A DNA stretch of 64,000 bases. Source: Achromobacter sp. MYb9 (GTDB lineage Bacteria > Pseudomonadota > Gammaproteobacteria > Burkholderiales > Burkholderiaceae_B). The stretch spans positions 1-64,000 of the forward strand of contig NZ_PCOQ01000025.1 in NCBI RefSeq assembly GCF_002975275.1, read 5' to 3'. A program made the translations under genes and the position numbers. This document shows, one piece after another, positions 45,475-55,251 of the stretch (the stretch's first letter is position 1; each line of letters begins with the position of its first letter). Under the pieces are notes generated by a model. The model was not told where the DNA came from. It saw only the letters and a list, made by a program, of their open reading frames with translations, and did not search any database.

Positions 45475-46625
45475 CTTATGTCGGCTCCTTTTTCCAACAA
45501 TTGGCGGGCAATGATCACGCGCATGATCTCGTTGGTGCCCTCCAGGATCTGATGAACGCGAGTATCGCGCACCAGACGCTCCAAGGGATAGTCCCGCAAG
45601 TATCCGTAGCCGCCATGAATCTGTTGCGCGTCCAGGCAAATCTGGAAGCCCATATCCGTCGCGAAGCGCTTGGCCATGGCGCAGTAGGTCGCCGCATCCG
45701 GCGCGCCCGCATCCAGCTTGCAGGCAGCCAGACGCACCATCTGGCGCGCCGCGACCAGATGCGTGGCCATGTCGGCCAGTTTGAACTGCAATGCCTGGAA
45801 TTCCGCCAGCCGGCGGTTGAACTGCCGGCGCTCGTCCATATAGCGGCGGGCGGCGTCCAGGGCCCCCTGCGCCGCGCCGACCGAGCAGGTGCCGATGTTG
45901 ATGCGGCCGCCATCCAGGCCCTTCATGGCGATCTTGAAGCCCTCGCCTTCCTGGCCCAGCAGGTTGCCGGCCGGCACGCGCACGTTCTCGAACGTGATGG
46001 GGCGCGTGGACTGGCTGTTCCAGCCCATCTTCTCTTCCTTGCGGCCGTAGCTGATGCCCGGGGTATCGGCCGGCACCGCGAACGCGCTGATGCCGCCCGC
46101 CCCTTCGCCCCCGGTGCGCGCCATCACCACCAGCAGATCGGTGTCGCCGCCGCCCGAAATGAAGGCCTTGGCCCCGTTCAAGACATAGTCGTCGCCGTCG
46201 CGCTGCGCCCGGGTGGACAGGGATGCGGCGTCGGAACCGGCGCCGGGCTCGGTCAGGCAGTACGAAGCCAGCTTCTGGCCACTGGCCAGTGCTGGGCCCC
46301 AGGCCTCGCGCAACGCGGGCTGTCCCCACTTTCCGACCATCCAGGTCGCCATGTTGTGGATCGTCAGGAATGCGGTCGTCGACGGGTCCACCGCGGCCAT
46401 TTCCTCGAACACCAGCGTGGCGTCCAGGCGCGGCAGCCCCAGCCCGCCGATTTCTTCACTGGCATAGATGGCGCAGAAACCCATCTCGCCCGCCCGGGCG
46501 AAGGCTTCGCGCGGGAAAATACCTTCGGCGTCCCAGCGCGCCGCATGGGGCGCCAACTCGCCTTCGGCGTAGTCGCGGGCGGCCTGCGCGAACGCGCGCT
46601 GCTCGTCGGTCAGTTCCAAGTCCAC
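45471..46625 (-). CDS. Acyl-CoA dehydrogenase, probably isobutyryl-CoA dehydrogenase
   Basis: The 384-aa FAD enzyme has the family motifs SYCLTEPGAGSDAASL and, near the C-terminus, QIHGGYGYLRDYPLERLVRD with RDTRVHQILEGTNEIMRVI. The catalytic Glu of short-chain enzymes falls in the latter segment. The following genes for 3-hydroxyisobutyryl-CoA hydrolase and mmsB point to isobutyryl-CoA as substrate. It is the first gene of the operon, and a LiuR-like palindromic motif lies about 80-100 bases upstream. Confidence 0.92.
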   Translation of the reverse strand: MDLELTDEQRAFAQAARDYAEGELAPHAARWDAEGIFPREAFARAGEMGFCAIYASEEIGGLGLPRLDATLVFEEMAAVDPSTTAFLTIHNMATWMVGKWGQPALREAWGPALASGQKLASYCLTEPGAGSDAASLSTRAQRDGDDYVLNGAKAFISGGGDTDLLVVMARTGGEGAGGISAFAVPADTPGISYGRKEEKMGWNSQSTRPITFENVRVPAGNLLGQEGEGFKIAMKGLDGGRINIGTCSVGAAQGALDAARRYMDERRQFNRRLAEFQALQFKLADMATHLVAARQMVRLAACKLDAGAPDAATYCAMAKRFATDMGFQICLDAQQIHGGYGYLRDYPLERLVRDTRVHQILEGTNEIMRVIIARQLLEKGADIR

Positions 46626-46703
46626 AGCCTGTCTCCTGTTGTCATCGGTATTGTCTGTTGGCGTTGCTGCCGCCTCGTGAACGTCAGCCGGTCGATTTTG
46701 ACA

Positions 46704-46725
46704 TGACGTTAACGTAAACGTAAGT
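46704..46725. promoter_or_regulatory. LiuR-like operator motif upstream of the valine operon
   Basis: The stretch TGACGTTAACGTAAACGTAA contains a central GTTAAC dyad and ACGT repeats, matching the general look of MerR-family LiuR sites described upstream of branched-chain amino-acid degradation operons in proteobacteria. It lies in the 213-base region upstream of the acyl-CoA dehydrogenase gene. The match is from memory of the motif. Confidence 0.5.
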
Positions 46726-46837
46726 GCGAACCGTGTTTATGTTACGCCGGATGCCACCGGCCGATTTGTCTTATTGATGACAATGTAGGCGGCGCCCCAG
46801 GACGCGCCAAGCGGCCCGGGCGCCGCAGGGGCGAGGG

Positions 46838-47185
46838 TTACAGCAGACCCGCGGGGCGCACCCTGCCGTTTCTGGCCGTTTTGGCGCGGCGGTGTTCCGC
46901 GCGGCGGCGGCGCGACTCTTTGGGATCGAAACTCAGCCCGCGGTAGATCTCCACGCGGTCGCCGTCCGCCAGCCTGGCTTGCGGCTCGGTCGCGCGGCCG
47001 AAAATCCCCACCCCGCGTTCCCACGGCTGCACAACGGGAAAGGCCTGGGCAAATCCGCTGGCGGCCAACGCGTCGGTTACCGTCGCGCCCTCGGGCAACT
47101 GGATTTCACGCAGCCACACATGGCCCGGCAGGGCGTAGCAGACGCTGATGTTCAACAGCGCCGCGCCGGCGGATTCATTCCCCAT
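46838..47185 (-). CDS. rnfH: RnfH family ubiquitin-fold protein
   Basis: The 115-aa protein has the ThiS/MoaD-like beta-grasp fold of RnfH: ISVCYALPGHVWLREIQLPE, then GVGIFGRATEPQARLADGDR and VEIYRGLSFDPKESRRRR. The basic C-terminal tail is usual. It is encoded after ratA with an 11-base overlap, the standard ratA-ratB arrangement; the role of RnfH remains unclear. ATG at 47185 was chosen because the homology begins there. Confidence 0.85.
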   Translation of the reverse strand: MGNESAGAALLNISVCYALPGHVWLREIQLPEGATVTDALAASGFAQAFPVVQPWERGVGIFGRATEPQARLADGDRVEIYRGLSFDPKESRRRRAEHRRAKTARNGRVRPAGLL

Positions 47186-47609
47186 ACTTGGCCTGCGCCC
47201 GCTTGGTGAAGGAATCGATGAAGCTGGTCGCAATGCGGTTGAACACGGGCCCCACCACCATTTCCAATGCGCGATTGGAAAACGCGTATTCCATGGTGAA
47301 CAGCACCTTGCAGGCGTCTTCGGCCAGCGGCTGGAATTCCCAATGCCCGATCAGGCTGGAGAAAGGACCATCCACCAGTTCCAGGTCGATCCGGTCGGGA
47401 TACACGTGGGTGTTGCGCGTGGTGAAGCGCTGCTTCATCCCCGCGAAGCTGATCAGGATAGAGGCCTGCATGCCGTGTTCATCGCGGGTCTGCACCTCGG
47501 CGCCGCCACACCACGGCATGAACTCGGGGTACTTTTCCACGTCGGCGACCAGATCGAACATCTGGGCGGCGCTGTAAGGCACCAGGACGGATCGTTGTAC
47601 TTTGTGCAT
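47175..47609 (-). CDS. ratA: RatA/Coq10-type START domain protein
   Basis: The 144-aa protein has the polyketide cyclase/START fold: VQRSVLVPYSAAQMFDLVAD, VEKYPEFMPWCGGAEV and the C-terminal PVFNRIATSFIDSFTKRA. RatA of E. coli was reported to block 70S assembly, while relatives act as ubiquinone-binding Coq10; which applies here is unknown. It is divergent from smpB, a conserved arrangement across proteobacteria. Confidence 0.88.
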   Translation of the reverse strand: MHKVQRSVLVPYSAAQMFDLVADVEKYPEFMPWCGGAEVQTRDEHGMQASILISFAGMKQRFTTRNTHVYPDRIDLELVDGPFSSLIGHWEFQPLAEDACKVLFTMEYAFSNRALEMVVGPVFNRIATSFIDSFTKRAQAKYGE

Positions 47610-47761
47610 CGACTATCGCAAATGGCTAGAATGGCAAGATTTTACCGGCACCGCACGACCTGGGCCTAATAACGGGAAAAGCGCGGCGTGGCACGTCCAA
47701 CCCGGCCCCGCCAGTCAGCCCCCCGAAAAGACCCGCAAAGCCCCCAGGCAAAAAAGGCGTT

Positions 47762-48235
47762 ATGAGCATTATCGACAATCGCAAGGCCACGCACGACTAT
47801 TTCATCGAAGACCGCTACGAAGCCGGCCTTGTCCTGCAAGGCTGGGAAGTCAAGGCGATCCGCGATGGCCGCGTGCAGCTCAAGGAAAGCTACGTCATCG
47901 TACGCGATGGCGAACTGTACCTGCTGGGCATGCACGTCAGCCCGTTGCCGACGGCCTCCACCCATATCCACCCCGACGCCATGCGCACGCGCAAGCTGCT
48001 GCTCAAGGCCGAGGAAATCAGCAAGCTCATCGGCAAGGTCGAGCAGCGCGGCTACACGCTGGTGCCGCTGAACCTGCACTACAAGAACGGGCGCATCAAA
48101 CTGGACTTCGCCCTGGGCCGCGGCAAGAAGATGTTCGACAAGCGCGATACCGCGCGCGAAAAAGACTGGCAGCGCGAGAAAGAACGCATCATGAAGCACG
48201 ACACGCGGGCCCCTCGCAAAGACAAGGCCGACTGA
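47762..48235 (+). CDS. smpB: SsrA-binding protein SmpB
   Basis: The 157-aa protein has the SmpB pattern: [48 protein letters not shown] and the basic C-terminal [20 protein letters not shown]. It carries tmRNA to stalled ribosomes for rescue. No ssrA gene was seen in the flanking sequence. The stop is two bases from the end of the convergent diguanylate cyclase gene. Confidence 0.97.
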   Translation: MSIIDNRKATHDYFIEDRYEAGLVLQGWEVKAIRDGRVQLKESYVIVRDGELYLLGMHVSPLPTASTHIHPDAMRTRKLLLKAEEISKLIGKVEQRGYTLVPLNLHYKNGRIKLDFALGRGKKMFDKRDTAREKDWQREKERIMKHDTRAPRKDKAD

Positions 48236-48237
48236 GT

Positions 48238-49425
48238 TCAGGCGGCGGCCGCCAACGCGGCAGGCTCGGCCTGCCCGCCCAGCCCCACGATGCGGTTGCG
48301 CCCCGCCGACTTGGCTGCATAGAGCTTGCGGTCGGCCTTTTCGAAGAAGACCTGCAGGCTCTCGCCGGGCAGCCATTCGGCGATGCCCGCGCTGAACGTG
48401 TATGAAATGGTGCTGCCACCGTGCGAACAAGGCGTTCTGTGCACGGAATCCAGCAGCCGCCCCGCCACTTCCATGACGGCATCGCCGCGCATATCCGGAA
48501 ACAGCACGCCGAATTCTTCGCCGCCCACGCGGCCGACGTGGTCGCCCGTGCGCAGCGTGGCCGTCGCCAGCAAGCCGAAATGCCGCAACACCGCATCGCC
48601 CGCCGCATGGCCGTGCGTATCGTTGATGGCCTTGAAGTGGTCGATGTCCAGCAACAGCAGGGTCAACGGCCGGCGCATGCGCAACGCCTGCGCGCAATAG
48701 CGCTCCGCCTGCATCCACCACGCCTTGCGCGACATCAGGCCGGTCAGGAAATCGGTATTGGCTTCGTTCTCGCGGTCGGCCAGCATGCGGTCGTGGATAA
48801 CCATGATGGTGCCCAGCGTCAGGCAAGGCATCACCAACACGCCCAGCGTCAGATAGGCAATATTCCATACGCTGGGTTCAAGCAGGGTCTGCGGCGGCAC
48901 CAGGTGCAGCAGGTGGGCGCCGGCCCGCACGGCGCAGATCGCGGCCGACACCATCGCCACCGACCACACGAAACGGTAGCTATAGCGCGAACGGTGCGTC
49001 GGCATGTTGCGCTGCACGGTGAACGCCACGGCCAGAAGAAACCCCATCTGCAGCAGCGACATCGCCACGATGCGCGGCCCGACTTGCCAATCCACGTACG
49101 TATAACCCAGCAGCACCCCCAGCGCCGCCAGGCAACCCAGCGTCATCAGGTGACGCGGCACGCCAAGCCCCATCAATCGCCGCACGCCCGTGTAGTACGA
49201 ACAGAGCGCAAGCGCGATGGCCGAGTTCGGCACGATGACGGACAGCCACAAGGGCGCCGCCGTGCTCTGCAGGCCAAACGTAAAAAACGCCAACAGCGTG
49301 AGCAAGTTGGCGCGTATGGTTTCGCGAATGCCGGCCATGCCGCTACGCGCCAGGGATCCCAGCACGCACAGGGACAGCACTCCCGCCAGCCCTGCTATCA
49401 AAAGCAAATTCACGGGAGCGATCAT
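48238..49425 (-). CDS. Membrane diguanylate cyclase (GGDEF domain)
   Basis: The 395-aa protein has about six to seven membrane segments in residues 1-215 and a C-terminal GGDEF domain with the intact active motif GGEEF (301-305) and the product-inhibition site RTGD (292-295). It therefore should make cyclic di-GMP and be feedback controlled. Metal-binding LLLLDIDHFKAIND is present. No known sensor domain is recognisable in the membrane part. It follows the SPFH protein gene by 25 bases on the same strand. Confidence 0.92.
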   Translation of the reverse strand: MIAPVNLLLIAGLAGVLSLCVLGSLARSGMAGIRETIRANLLTLLAFFTFGLQSTAAPLWLSVIVPNSAIALALCSYYTGVRRLMGLGVPRHLMTLGCLAALGVLLGYTYVDWQVGPRIVAMSLLQMGFLLAVAFTVQRNMPTHRSRYSYRFVWSVAMVSAAICAVRAGAHLLHLVPPQTLLEPSVWNIAYLTLGVLVMPCLTLGTIMVIHDRMLADRENEANTDFLTGLMSRKAWWMQAERYCAQALRMRRPLTLLLLDIDHFKAINDTHGHAAGDAVLRHFGLLATATLRTGDHVGRVGGEEFGVLFPDMRGDAVMEVAGRLLDSVHRTPCSHGGSTISYTFSAGIAEWLPGESLQVFFEKADRKLYAAKSAGRNRIVGLGGQAEPAALAAAA

Positions 49426-49450
49426 GGCCAGGGCGCCGCAAGGCGCGGTG

Positions 49451-50377
49451 TCAAGTGTTGCGCGTGGACTTCACAATGGTCATGGCGGAAGCAATCATGC
49501 CGCCCACGTCCGCCAGGTTGGCCGGCAGGATCAGCGTATTGCCTTCCTTGGCCACATTGCCGAACGCCTCGACGTAGCGCTCGGCCACCTTCAGGTTCAC
49601 GGCCTCCATGCCGCCCGGATGCCGCACGGCGTCGGCGACTTGCGTGATGGCCTTGGCGGTTGCTTCGGCGATCGCCAGCACGGCGGCGGCTTCACCCTGC
49701 GCCTGGTTGATTTGCGCCTGCTTTTCGCCTTCCGAACGGGCGATGGCAGCTTCACGCTCGCCGGTGGCGATGTTGATCTGTTCCTGGCGGCGGCCTTCCG
49801 AAGCCGCGATCAGCGCGCGCTTTTCACGTTCCGCGGTGATCTGCGCCTGCATCGAACGCAGGATCTCGTTGGGCGGCGTCAAATCCTTGATCTCGTAGCG
49901 CAAGACCTTCACGCCCCAGTTCAGCGCCGCCTCGTCCAGCGACGACACGATGTTGCTGTTGATGGAATCACGCTCTTCGAAGGTGCGGTCCAGTTCCATC
50001 TTGCCGATGACGGAACGCAAGGTGGTCTGCGCCAGCTGCGTGATGGCCGAGATGTAGTTGGACGAACCGTAGGATGCGCGCATCGGGTCCGTCACCTGGA
50101 AGTACAGCACCCCGTCGACCTGCAATTGCGTATTGTCGCGCGTGATGCAAACCTGGCTCGGCACGTCCAGCGGAATTTCCTTCAGCGAGTGCTTATACGA
50201 CACGCGCTCGATGAACGGGATGACGAAGCCCGCGCCGGGCGACAGGACGCGGTCGAACTTGCCCAGGCGCTCGACCACCCAGGCGTGCTGCTGGGGAACG
50301 ATGGCGATCGACTTGATGACGATCAGGATCGCCAGCGCGACGACGACGAGCAGGACGATAGTGGAAGTATCGATCAT
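49451..50377 (-). CDS. SPFH/Band 7 membrane protein (QmcA/stomatin-like)
   Basis: The 308-aa protein has an N-terminal hydrophobic anchor (TSTIVLLVVVALAILIVIKS), the Band 7 region (AWVVERLGKFDRVLSPGAGF) and a long alanine/glutamate-rich coiled-coil C-part (ITAEREKRALIAASEGRRQE). Such proteins form large membrane rings and often bind FtsH or NfeD partners. The NfeD-domain gene lies upstream with a 90-base gap, the classic pairing. Confidence 0.9.
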   Translation of the reverse strand: MIDTSTIVLLVVVALAILIVIKSIAIVPQQHAWVVERLGKFDRVLSPGAGFVIPFIERVSYKHSLKEIPLDVPSQVCITRDNTQLQVDGVLYFQVTDPMRASYGSSNYISAITQLAQTTLRSVIGKMELDRTFEERDSINSNIVSSLDEAALNWGVKVLRYEIKDLTPPNEILRSMQAQITAEREKRALIAASEGRRQEQINIATGEREAAIARSEGEKQAQINQAQGEAAAVLAIAEATAKAITQVADAVRHPGGMEAVNLKVAERYVEAFGNVAKEGNTLILPANLADVGGMIASAMTIVKSTRNT

Positions 50378-50467
50378 GATGTAAAGCCTCTCCTGGAGTA
50401 AGTGCGAGGGCGCCTTTACCTGCCGGCAAGGGTGCCCGCTGCGGGCTGCGCCTGGCGCAAGCCGGTT

Positions 50468-50905
50468 CTATTGTGCCGAGCCCGGCGTGCCCCGGGGGGT
50501 CAGCACCAGGATCGAACCACGCAGTTCGGTAATGATGTGTTCGCCGGCGCGCGGCGTCTGGCCGTGGGCCAGCTCGGCCTGCCAGTGCGCGCCTCGATAC
50601 CAGACGCGCGTAGTGCCCTGGTCGGACCAGGCTTCCACCGCCACCGTCTGGCCAATATCCAGATTGACGTCGGCATTGCGGGCCGAATTGACCTCGCGCT
50701 TTTTCAGGACGCGTGTTTTGCGTAGCAGCAGCAAGCCCAGCAGCAGCACGACGCCGCACGCCACCAGTTGCCATTCCAGGCCGGCGCCCAGCCAGGCGGC
50801 AACGCCCGCGGCCGCCAATCCCAGGGCCACCAGCAGCAAATAGAAGGTCCCCGTCGCCAGTTCCCCGATAAGGGCCAGCGCGGCCAGTCCCAGCCAGATC
50901 CACAT
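50468..50905 (-). CDS. NfeD family membrane protein
   Basis: The 145-aa protein has two to three membrane segments (WLGLAALALIGELATGTFYL and LACGVVLLLGLLLLRKTRV-like) and a C-terminal OB-fold NfeD domain (VNLDIGQTVAVEAW, VWYRGAHWQAEL, ELRGSILVLTP). It is the short form lacking the ClpP-type protease domain. NfeD and SPFH proteins work together at the membrane; exact role unknown. Confidence 0.88.
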   Translation of the reverse strand: MWIWLGLAALALIGELATGTFYLLLVALGLAAAGVAAWLGAGLEWQLVACGVVLLLGLLLLRKTRVLKKREVNSARNADVNLDIGQTVAVEAWSDQGTTRVWYRGAHWQAELAHGQTPRAGEHIITELRGSILVLTPRGTPGSAQ

Positions 50906-51074
50906 AGTCTTAAGGTCGCCTGAAAGGATGAGTCGTGAGCGGATTGTACGTATTTCCGGGACGCAACGGGGCCGTATGGCGTCCTCGTGAGCATTCGCAC
51001 TGGATTATGATGTGCGTAGATGCCGCGGTCCCATCCGGATCGTCGGCATCCGCCCCTTCCACGCACAAGCTTCC

Positions 51075-51812
51075 ATGACCGCTGCAATATCTTCCGCCCT
51101 ACCCGTCCTGATCCTGCACACCGGCGATCCGGACGACACGCTTAAAAGCCAGTTCGGCGGCTATGCCGAACAACTGGCGCAAGCGGCCGGCCTGGCCACG
51201 GACGCCGTTGAAGTCGTCGCCGTGCACGAAGGCCAGCGCCCCCAGGCCCCCGCCCGCTATCGCGCCGCCCTGATCACCGGCTCGCCCGCCATGGTCACGG
51301 ACAAGGAACCCTGGAGCGAAGACACCGCCGCCTGGCTGCGCGATGCCGCCACGGCCGGCCTGCCCATGTTTGGCGTCTGCTACGGTCACCAGTTGCTGGC
51401 GCACGCACTGGGAGGCAAGGTCGGCTATAACCCCGCCGGCCGCGAAGTGGGCACGCAAACGGTCGAACTCCTGCCGCCCGCGGCGGGCGACAAGCTGCTG
51501 GCCGGCCTGCCGCCCACCTTCCCCGCGCAAATGCTGCACGCCCAGACCGTGCTGCAACCGCCGCCAGGCTCGGCCGTGCTGGCGCGCTCGGACCTGGACG
51601 AGCATCAAATGATCCGCATCGGCCGCAACGTGTTTTCCACCCAGTTCCACCCCGAATTCGGCCCGGACTTCGTCCGCGCCCACCTCGAGCGCTACGGCCG
51701 CCGCTACGCCGCCGAAAATCTCGACATTCCCGACCTGTCGGCCAATGTTCGCGCGACGCCGGTGGCGGGCGGGTTGCTGCGCCGGTTCCTTGATGTCTAC
51801 GCGCCTGCCTGA
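51075..51812 (+). CDS. Class I glutamine amidotransferase (GuaA-type GATase domain)
   Basis: The 245-aa protein has the triad of class I amidotransferases: Cys in FGVCYGHQLLAHALGG and His-x-Glu in TQFHPEFG. No synthetase domain is fused. YfeJ-type proteins of this kind may hydrolyse gamma-glutamyl compounds or glutamine for a partner. ATG at 51075 starts the conserved fold. It is divergent from nfeD. Confidence 0.88.
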   Translation: MTAAISSALPVLILHTGDPDDTLKSQFGGYAEQLAQAAGLATDAVEVVAVHEGQRPQAPARYRAALITGSPAMVTDKEPWSEDTAAWLRDAATAGLPMFGVCYGHQLLAHALGGKVGYNPAGREVGTQTVELLPPAAGDKLLAGLPPTFPAQMLHAQTVLQPPPGSAVLARSDLDEHQMIRIGRNVFSTQFHPEFGPDFVRAHLERYGRRYAAENLDIPDLSANVRATPVAGGLLRRFLDVYAPA

Positions 51813-51912
51813 CCGGGCCTGCCCGCACGCAACATCCGGAGTGCGACGTCCGGATGCCTTTGAGACCATGGGGTCATCGCGCATCTGACCATGCGCCCGA
51901 CAGGAGTCCCGT

Positions 51913-52758
51913 ATGAGCCCAGCCGCAGCCCCCTTGAGCAAACAGCATGCCGCCGCCGTCGAGCGCGCCTGCCGCGCCCTGGAGGCCGAGCAGCCGCCCG
52001 ATCTGTCCACCCTGGCGGAACAGGCCGGCATGAGCCGTTTCCATTTCCACCGCATCTTCAAGGCCGCCACGGGCATCACGCCCAAGGCGTATGCCAATGC
52101 CCTGCGCGCCAGCCGCGCGCGCCAGCAGCTCAAGCAAAGCGCCAGCGTCACGGACGCCATGTACGAGGCCGGCTTCAATTCCAGCGGCCGCTTCTATGAA
52201 GCCGCGCCGGCCATCCTGGGCATGACCCCCACCGCCTTCCGCAGGGACGGCGAAGGCGTGGATATCCGCTTCGCCGTGGCCCAATGCTCGCTGGGCGCGC
52301 TGCTGGTCGCGGCCAGCAGCACCGGCATCTGCGAAATCGCCCTGGATGCCGACCCCGAGCAATTGGTCCGCAACCTGCAGGACCGCTTCAAGGCGGCCCG
52401 GCTGATCGGCGCGGACACGGAATTCGAAGCCTGGGTGGCCGCCGTGGTGGGCTTCGTCGAAGACCCTTCCCGTGGCCTGGACCTGCCACTGGACGTACGC
52501 GGCACCGCTTTCCAGCGCCGCGTCTGGGAAGCCCTGCGCGACATTCCCGCCGGCACGACCGCCACCTACACCGACATCGCCGAACGCATCGGTTCGCCGC
52601 GCGCCGTGCGCGCCGTGGCCCGCGCCTGCGCCACCAACAACATCGCGCTTGCCATTCCCTGCCACCGCGTCGTGCGCACCGACGGCTCGCTGGCCGGCTA
52701 CCGCTGGGGCATCGACCGCAAACGCGTGCTACTGGCTCGGGAAGCGCAAGCGGCCTGA
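51913..52758 (+). CDS. Ada-like methylated-DNA--cysteine methyltransferase without the N-terminal zinc domain
   Basis: The 281-aa protein starts directly with an AraC-type HTH (LSTLAEQAGMSRFHFHRIFK, MYEAGFNSSGRFYE) and ends with an O6-methylguanine methyltransferase domain whose acceptor Cys250 is in IPCHRVV. The N-terminal four-Cys phosphotriester domain of E. coli Ada is missing, so the protein can repair O6-methylguanine but cannot be switched on in the classical way. Shorter Ada forms like this are known. Confidence 0.9.
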   Translation: MSPAAAPLSKQHAAAVERACRALEAEQPPDLSTLAEQAGMSRFHFHRIFKAATGITPKAYANALRASRARQQLKQSASVTDAMYEAGFNSSGRFYEAAPAILGMTPTAFRRDGEGVDIRFAVAQCSLGALLVAASSTGICEIALDADPEQLVRNLQDRFKAARLIGADTEFEAWVAAVVGFVEDPSRGLDLPLDVRGTAFQRRVWEALRDIPAGTTATYTDIAERIGSPRAVRAVARACATNNIALAIPCHRVVRTDGSLAGYRWGIDRKRVLLAREAQAA

Positions 52759-52800
52759 TCTTGCCGTAACCCCGGCGCTTGTCCGGAAAGGCCCGACGAC

Positions 52801-52839
52801 AAAAAAAAGCCCCGCATCGTTTCCGATGCGGGGCTTTTT
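52801..52839. terminator. Bidirectional intrinsic terminator between ada-like gene and ppsA
   Basis: An 11-bp perfect stem GCCCCGCATCG / CGATGCGGGGC with loop TTTC has an A-run before it and a T-run after it, so U-tracts are available in both directions. It serves the convergent ada-like gene and ppsA. Confidence 0.95.
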
Positions 52840-52856
52840 GATGAGCCAGCCAGTCG

Positions 52857-55220
52857 TTACTTGGCCAGGCGCTGCCAGGTGTCGACAACGGTATCCGGGT
52901 TGAGCGACATCGACAGGATGCCCTCGTCCTTCAGCCATTGCGCGAAGTCCGGGTGGTCGCTGGGGCCTTGGCCGCAGATACCCACGTACTTGTTGGCGGC
53001 CAGGCAAGCCTTGATCGCGCGGCGCAGCATGAACTTCACGGCTTCGTCGCGTTCATCGAAGTCGGCGGCCAGCAGTTCCATGCCCGAATCGCGGTCCAGG
53101 CCCAGCGTCAACTGGGTCATGTCGTTGGAACCGATCGAGAAGCCGTCGAAGTATTGCAGGAATTCGTCGGCCAGGATGGCGTTGGACGGCACTTCGCACA
53201 TCATGATCAGCTTCAGGCCGTTTTCACCGCGCGCCAAACCGTGCTTGGCCAGCAGGTTGACGACCTTTTCCGCCTGGCCCACGGTACGCACGAACGGCAC
53301 CATGATCTCGACGTTGGTCAGGCCCATGTCGTCGCGCACCTTCTTCAGCGCTTCGCATTCCATGCGGAAGCACTCGGCGAAGTCTTCGGCGATGTAGCGC
53401 GACGCGCCGCGGAAGCCCAGCATGGGGTTCTCTTCCTCGGGCTCGTAACGCGAACCGCCGACCAGCTTGCGGTACTCGTTGGACTTGAAGTCCGACATGC
53501 GCACGATCACCGGCTTCGGGTAGAAGGCGGCGGCAATCGTCGCCACGCCTTCGGCCATCTTCTCGACGAAGAACGCACGCGGGCTGGCGTGCCCGCGGGC
53601 CGCCGATTCCACGGCCTTCTTCAGTTCGCCGTCCACATTCGGGTAGTCCAGGACCGCCTTCGGGTGAATGCCGATATTGTTGTTGATGATGAATTCCAGG
53701 CGAGCCAGGCCCACGCCGCTGTTCGGAATCTGCGCGAAATCGAACGCCAGCTGCGGATTGCCCACGTTCATCATGATCTTCAGATCGATGGCGGGCATGT
53801 CGCCGCGGCGCACTTCTTCCACTTCGGTTTCGATCAGGCCGTCATAAATGCGGCCTTCGTCGCCTTCCGCGCAAGACACGGTCACGGCCTGGCCTTCCTT
53901 CAGCAGGTCGGTCGCGTTGCCGCAGCCCACGACAGCCGGAATGCCAAGTTCACGCGCGATGATCGCCGCGTGGCAGGTACGGCCGCCGCGGTTCGTCACG
54001 ATGGCGGCGGCGCGCTTCATCACGGGTTCCCAGTTGGGGTCCGTCATGTCGGTGACCAGCACGTCGCCCGGCTGGACCTTGTCCATGTCCGAAATGTCGG
54101 CGACGACGCGGACGGGGCCCGCGCCGATCTTCTGACCGATTGCGCGGCCGGTGATCAGGACCTGGCCGGTCGCCTTCAGGCGATAGCGCTGCTGGACGTC
54201 GTTCACGCCCTGCTGCGACTTCACCGTTTCCGGACGCGCTTGCAGGATGTAGATCTTGCCGTCGACGCCGTCGCGGCCCCACTCGATGTCCATCGGGCGC
54301 TTGTAGTGCTTTTCGATGATGACGGCGTAGCGGGCCAGTTCATTGACCTCGTCGTCGGTCAGCGAATAGCGGTTGCGCTCGGACACCGGCACGTCGACCG
54401 TGCGCACGGCACGGCCTTCGGGACGCTCGGGGTCGAATTCCATCTTGATCAGCTTCGAGCCGATGCGGCGGCCGACGATGGGGAATTTGCCTTGAGCCAG
54501 CGTGGGCTTGAAGACGTAGAACTCGTCCGGGTTGACCGCGCCTTGCACGACGGTTTCGCCCAGGCCATAGGACGACGTGATGAACACGACGTCTTCAAAG
54601 CCCGATTCGGTGTCGATGGTGAACATGACGCCGGCGCTGCCCTTATCGGAACGCACCATGCGCTGGATGCCGGCCGACAAGGCCACATCGGCGTGAGCGT
54701 AGCCCTTGTGCACGCGATAGGAAATGGCGCGGTCGTTGTACAACGACGCGAACACGTGGCGGATCTTGTCCAGCACGTCGTCGATGCCGACGACGTTCAG
54801 GAAGGTTTCCTGCTGGCCGGCGAACGAGGCGTCGGGCAGGTCTTCCGCGGTGGCGGACGAGCGCACGGCGAACGAGCCCTTGCCGTCGGCGTCCAGCTTG
54901 GCGAAGGCTTCGCGGATCTGGGATTCGAATTCGGCCGAGAACGGGGCCTCGACCAGCCATTGACGGATTTCCGCGCCGGCGTTGGCCAGCTCGCGCACGT
55001 CTTCGGGGTTCAGCGTCGTCAGGCGTTCAGCGATGCGCTTGTCCAGGCCCGACGCCTTCAGGAAGTCACGGAAGGCGTCAGCGGTCGTGGCAAAGCCGCC
55101 CGGCACGCGGACACCCGCGCCAGACAGCTGGCTGATCATTTCGCCTAGTGATGCGTTCTTGCCTCCTACCGAGTCCACGTCCGTCATGCGGAGCTGCTCG
55201 AACAAAACAACGTACGACAT
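52857..55220 (-). CDS. ppsA: Phosphoenolpyruvate synthase
   Basis: The 787-aa enzyme makes PEP from pyruvate and ATP in gluconeogenesis. The N-terminal ATP-binding part shows [13 protein letters not shown] and [20 protein letters not shown], the phosphohistidine domain [20 protein letters not shown] carries His417, and the C-terminal PEP-binding barrel includes [17 protein letters not shown] and [13 protein letters not shown] at 55220 is chosen because AAAGGTGA lies just before it; a GTG three codons earlier is unlikely. Divergent from ppsR, with an unusual nested inverted repeat in the shared promoter region. Confidence 0.97.
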   Translation of the reverse strand: MSYVVLFEQLRMTDVDSVGGKNASLGEMISQLSGAGVRVPGGFATTADAFRDFLKASGLDKRIAERLTTLNPEDVRELANAGAEIRQWLVEAPFSAEFESQIREAFAKLDADGKGSFAVRSSATAEDLPDASFAGQQETFLNVVGIDDVLDKIRHVFASLYNDRAISYRVHKGYAHADVALSAGIQRMVRSDKGSAGVMFTIDTESGFEDVVFITSSYGLGETVVQGAVNPDEFYVFKPTLAQGKFPIVGRRIGSKLIKMEFDPERPEGRAVRTVDVPVSERNRYSLTDDEVNELARYAVIIEKHYKRPMDIEWGRDGVDGKIYILQARPETVKSQQGVNDVQQRYRLKATGQVLITGRAIGQKIGAGPVRVVADISDMDKVQPGDVLVTDMTDPNWEPVMKRAAAIVTNRGGRTCHAAIIARELGIPAVVGCGNATDLLKEGQAVTVSCAEGDEGRIYDGLIETEVEEVRRGDMPAIDLKIMMNVGNPQLAFDFAQIPNSGVGLARLEFIINNNIGIHPKAVLDYPNVDGELKKAVESAARGHASPRAFFVEKMAEGVATIAAAFYPKPVIVRMSDFKSNEYRKLVGGSRYEPEEENPMLGFRGASRYIAEDFAECFRMECEALKKVRDDMGLTNVEIMVPFVRTVGQAEKVVNLLAKHGLARGENGLKLIMMCEVPSNAILADEFLQYFDGFSIGSNDMTQLTLGLDRDSGMELLAADFDERDEAVKFMLRRAIKACLAANKYVGICGQGPSDHPDFAQWLKDEGILSMSLNPDTVVDTWQRLAK

Positions 55221-55251
55221 TGAAGTCACCTTTTACAATGGAATGAAAGCG

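Noticed and set aside
47175..47609. Treating ratA-rnfH as a functional toxin-antitoxin pair
   Set aside because: The antitoxin role of RnfH is not established, and relatives of RatA act in ubiquinone binding; the pair is conserved in housekeeping context beside smpB.
47610..47761. Possible ssrA (tmRNA) gene next to smpB
   Set aside because: The 152-base gap is too short for tmRNA, and no tRNA-like acceptor ends were seen.
52938..55148. Plus-strand open frame of 736 codons opposite ppsA
   Set aside because: Same antisense effect; ppsA on the minus strand has all catalytic motifs.
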